Notes under the pieces: model-generated
What the model saw: the letters and a program-made list of their open reading frames with translations, nothing else
What the model was told of the DNA's origin: nothing
Databases searched by the model: none
Source: an uncultured Lachnospiraceae bacterium
Lineage (GTDB): Bacteria > Bacillota > Clostridia > Lachnospirales > Lachnospiraceae
Assembly (NCBI GenBank): GCA_910583965.1
Contig: CAJUAE010000132.1
Coordinates: forward strand, 1 to 7,921
Length of the DNA stretch: 7,921 bases
Direction of reading: 5' to 3'
In this document: one piece after another, positions 6,537-7,921 of the stretch
Layout of the letters: each line of letters begins with the position of its first letter
How positions within the stretch are numbered: the first letter of the stretch is position 1
Program-made: the position numbers and the translations under genes

Positions 6537-7434
6537 ATATTATTTGTCTTTTTTTGAATACAAAAAAATAGGCATGTGCTGGGGTTGACGCTCTGCGGCG
6601 TGACGATGTAATGGCATTGACGGCTTTACGGTCAATATAGATATACTTGTCAATGAGCGAAAACCCTGTTTGAACAGCTGTGGCTACTGACTTATCAGAA
6701 ATCCACAAGGGTTCACTATTGAGACTGAAATCCATTGTTTTGAATACCAATATACCATCATCTTTCAGTAATCGCCAAGCTAGTTCTATCATTTTCTTAT
6801 AGGTAGCATACAACTCTTCGATAGTGCCAAACGAAGAAAAGATTTGTTTTTTGCGTCTTATTGTGGGCTTGACTATCGCGCATGGCAGGTCGATGACTAC
6901 CGAATTAAATACTTCATTCGGAAGATTTATTGCTTCTGAGAGGTTTTTAACGCCATCCATCAATGGATTTATATCATAGAGAAAACGAGGTAAAGGCACA
7001 CTATTTTGATAAAACCCTCCTTTGCCTATCGTAAGGTCACAATCATAAGTTAGTGTGTTATTAAGATAGGTAAAAAGTATCGCTCGCAGTATCTCACTTT
7101 CAGACTCTGATACAGAAACGTATAGAGTAGGTTGCATTTGCTCAACCATTGAAATTTTGCCATGAGATGGGCGTGGCGGTCGTTTCATATCTGCATACTT
7201 ACGAACAGTTCCTATTGCCATTGACAAACTTGTGGCGATTTGTGGAATTGTGACATGTGGATTATCCTTGATTTTTCTTTTTACCTTATGATATCTGATT
7301 ATCTCCTCGTCACATTTACGGTCTATACGTCTATTTTTAATGTAACGGCGAACAGCCTCAACAGAGACACCGCTGTTTACTGCAATATCTTCAAGACTCA
7401 GATAGGGGTCATATTTTATTCTACTTGGCTTCAT
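6535..7434 (-). CDS. Helix-turn-helix protein fused to a divergent DNA-methyltransferase-like domain
   Basis: I start at ATG 7434 (299 residues). The frame extends to a TTG at 7446, but that codon lies inside the -7 promoter box. Residues 12-34 and 61-83 are two helix-turn-helix segments (SLEDIAVNSGVSVEAVRRYI and TIPQIATSLSMAIGTVRKY). Residues about 105-295 follow the layout of small phage-type N6/N4 DNA methyltransferases: a DLTIGKGGF segment (133-141) like the DxTyGkGxF motif, a strand ending in DLPC (182-185) at the position of catalytic motif IV, a helix-rich linker, then LLKDDGILVFKTMD (about 223-235) and a C-terminal HAYFFVFKK. Motif IV is normally D/N-P-P-Y/F, so loss of the second residue P and of the aromatic residue may reduce or abolish methyl transfer. 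It could be a modified methyltransferase or a DNA-binding regulator built on that fold. It converges on the operon. Confidence 0.7.
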   Translation of the reverse strand: MKPSRIKYDPYLSLEDIAVNSGVSVEAVRRYIKNRRIDRKCDEEIIRYHKVKRKIKDNPHVTIPQIATSLSMAIGTVRKYADMKRPPRPSHGKISMVEQMQPTLYVSVSESESEILRAILFTYLNNTLTYDCDLTIGKGGFYQNSVPLPRFLYDINPLMDGVKNLSEAINLPNEVFNSVVIDLPCAIVKPTIRRKKQIFSSFGTIEELYATYKKMIELAWRLLKDDGILVFKTMDFSLNSEPLWISDKSVATAVQTGFSLIDKYIYIDRKAVNAITSSRRRASTPAHAYFFVFKKRQII

Positions 7435-7443
7435 TTCTGTGTG

Positions 7444-7475
7444 CAAAGATAGCTATAAATAGCCAGTTAAACAAC
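7444..7475 (-). promoter_or_regulatory. Promoter of the HTH-methyltransferase gene (near-leaderless)
   Basis: On the minus strand the -7 box TATCTTTG runs 7451-7444 and fits TAnnTTTG exactly. A GTTG (7475-7472) sits 20 bp upstream, matching three of four bases of the -33 TTTG. Transcription should begin near 7439-7436, only a few bases before ATG 7434. The mRNA would then have almost no 5' leader. Confidence 0.6.
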
Positions 7476-7484
7476 ATCAAGAGT

Positions 7485-7500
7485 TAAATATTGGTATTTA
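7485..7500. repeat. Small inverted repeat between divergent promoters
   Basis: TAAATA (7485-7490) and TATTTA (7495-7500) form a perfect 6-bp inverted repeat around TTGG. It lies just upstream of the minus-strand -33 box and about 56 bp before the plus-strand -33 box. This is a plausible operator position for the HTH protein encoded next to it. The repeat is short and AT-only, so chance cannot be excluded. Confidence 0.3.
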
Positions 7501-7555
7501 CTCATGCAACTATCAGTACCTGCCAATGACATTTATCTCAAACTAATTTAATTTA

Positions 7556-7587
7556 TTTGCAGCGGATTACGATATATATTACCTTTG
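7556..7587 (+). promoter_or_regulatory. Bacteroidota-type promoter for the rightward genes
   Basis: The -33 box TTTG (7556-7559) and the -7 box TACCTTTG (7580-7587) are separated by exactly 20 bp, a perfect match to the Bacteroidota consensus. Transcription should start near 7593, giving a leader of about 25 nt before the ATG at 7617. It is divergent from the promoter at 7444-7475, and the region between them is about 80 bp. Confidence 0.75.
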
Positions 7588-7616
7588 CATCGTGATTAAA
7601 AATTAGTCATAACGCT

Positions 7617-7760
7617 ATGAAGGGTAAGAAGTCTGAGCAACGACTTACTTTGACAACCAGCCTCGTTGTAGGCAACGGTGTATCCCGTATGGGCATAGGG
7701 TTGAATTTTTCAACAGATAATTTGCAACGACATGAAAATCAAAAACAGTCCTCATTCTGA
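7617..7760 (+). CDS. Small ORF, 47 residues, overlapping the next gene
   Basis: This is an open frame of 47 codons starting about 25 nt after a predicted transcription start. The product begins MKGKKSEQRLTLTTSLVVGN, continues with a glycine-rich GVSRMGIGLNFS stretch, and has no signal peptide, cysteine motif or recognised family. It ends 29 nt inside the following gene (ATG 7732) in a different frame, which would allow translational coupling. The promoter position and overlap favour real translation. The short length leaves open that this is only a leader region. I do not recognise the gene. Confidence 0.45.
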   Translation: MKGKKSEQRLTLTTSLVVGNGVSRMGIGLNFSTDNLQRHENQKQSSF

Positions 7761-7921
7761 TTTTATTATTCTTGACCGTGTTGAGACCTACGATGCCTCA
7801 ACTGTTAATTGTTATGCCTTTCGCCGTGGCACTGACATAGTTGACGGTCATGCACTTGCCATAGGTAATATGGTTAGCGGCTATCCTTTTGACATACAAG
7901 GGAACACGTTCTATAATTCGG
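7732..7921 (+). CDS. NADAR-like (YbiA/DUF1768-type) protein, N-terminal part only
   Basis: The frame from ATG 7732 stays open to the window end: 63 complete codons plus the first base (G) of the next. The segment GNMVSGYPFDIQGNTFYNS followed by a G-starting codon resembles the NADAR motif found in YbiA (SNF...P..VDGKTWPTSEHY), where the core is S/G-N-F, P-F/I, D-G, then S-E. NADAR proteins are linked to ADP-ribose and riboflavin-pathway chemistry, and some reverse guanine ADP-ribosylation in toxin-antitoxin pairs. The residues that would settle the call lie beyond the window. It overlaps the 47-codon ORF by 29 nt and shares its promoter at 7556-7587. Coding is likely; the family is a moderate-to-low confidence inference from a short N-terminus. 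Confidence 0.55.
   Translation, partial: MKIKNSPHSDFIILDRVETYDASTVNCYAFRRGTDIVDGHALAIGNMVSGYPFDIQGNTFYNS

Noticed and set aside
7435..7446. TTG 7446 as start of the minus-strand gene
   Set aside because: It lies inside the -7 promoter element, and the ATG at 7434 is four codons downstream.
1..7921. CRISPR array, insertion sequence, tRNA or integrase att site
   Set aside because: I saw no regularly spaced repeats, transposase or integrase motifs, cloverleaf, or paired direct repeats. Integration into a mobile element is only suggested by the accessory gene content.

Overview
The window looks like an accessory stretch of a Bacteroidota (Bacteroidales-type) chromosome or integrated element. 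The main evidence is three promoters that match the Bacteroidota signature (TTTG or near-match, 20-bp spacer, TAnnTTTG). AT-rich untranslated leaders without clear Shine-Dalgarno sites, BspA-like leucine-rich repeats and WG repeats fit the same group. No species can be named from the sequence alone.

Bases 1-456 carry no supportable gene but are not empty. A perfect consensus promoter (104-135) is followed by about 255 nt of highly structured RNA: a cUUCGg tetraloop hairpin, a second hairpin and a long multibranched fold. The fold ends in an intrinsic terminator (377-395). Its 5' arm (225-243) can pair with two competing downstream partners, 335-352 or 372-383. The second choice would dismantle the terminator, which is the architecture of a riboswitch or attenuator. 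A further hairpin (431-473) folds the start codon of the first gene into its stem. No other promoter is visible before that gene, so this leader probably controls the operon.

Bases 463-6497 hold five same-strand genes with short gaps (12, 35, 8 and 55 nt), likely one operon. Genes 1, 2 and 5 begin with nearly identical N-terminal zinc ribbons, with cysteines at residues 6, 9, 20 and 23 in all three. Gene 1 adds a membrane helix and a discoidin-like, NADase-type glycan-binding domain. Gene 2 adds a membrane helix, WG repeats, a charged helix and an unrecognised beta-rich domain. Gene 5 is soluble. Genes 3 and 4 encode exported proteins: a BspA-like LRR protein with a large unrecognised C-terminal region, and a protein with YD-like repeats. 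The layout suggests an envelope-associated system with zinc-ribbon domains in the cytoplasm and sensing or binding domains outside the inner membrane. Its function is unknown.

A hairpin at 6505-6536 ends the operon and also serves the convergent minus-strand gene (7434-6535). That gene encodes two helix-turn-helix motifs fused to a DNA-methyltransferase-like fold whose catalytic motif IV reads DLPC instead of the usual D/N-P-P-Y/F. Its promoter sits so close to the first ATG that the mRNA should be nearly leaderless.

A divergent promoter (7556-7587) drives a 47-codon ORF. This ORF overlaps the start of a gene cut off by the window end, whose N-terminus resembles NADAR (YbiA/DUF1768-like) proteins.
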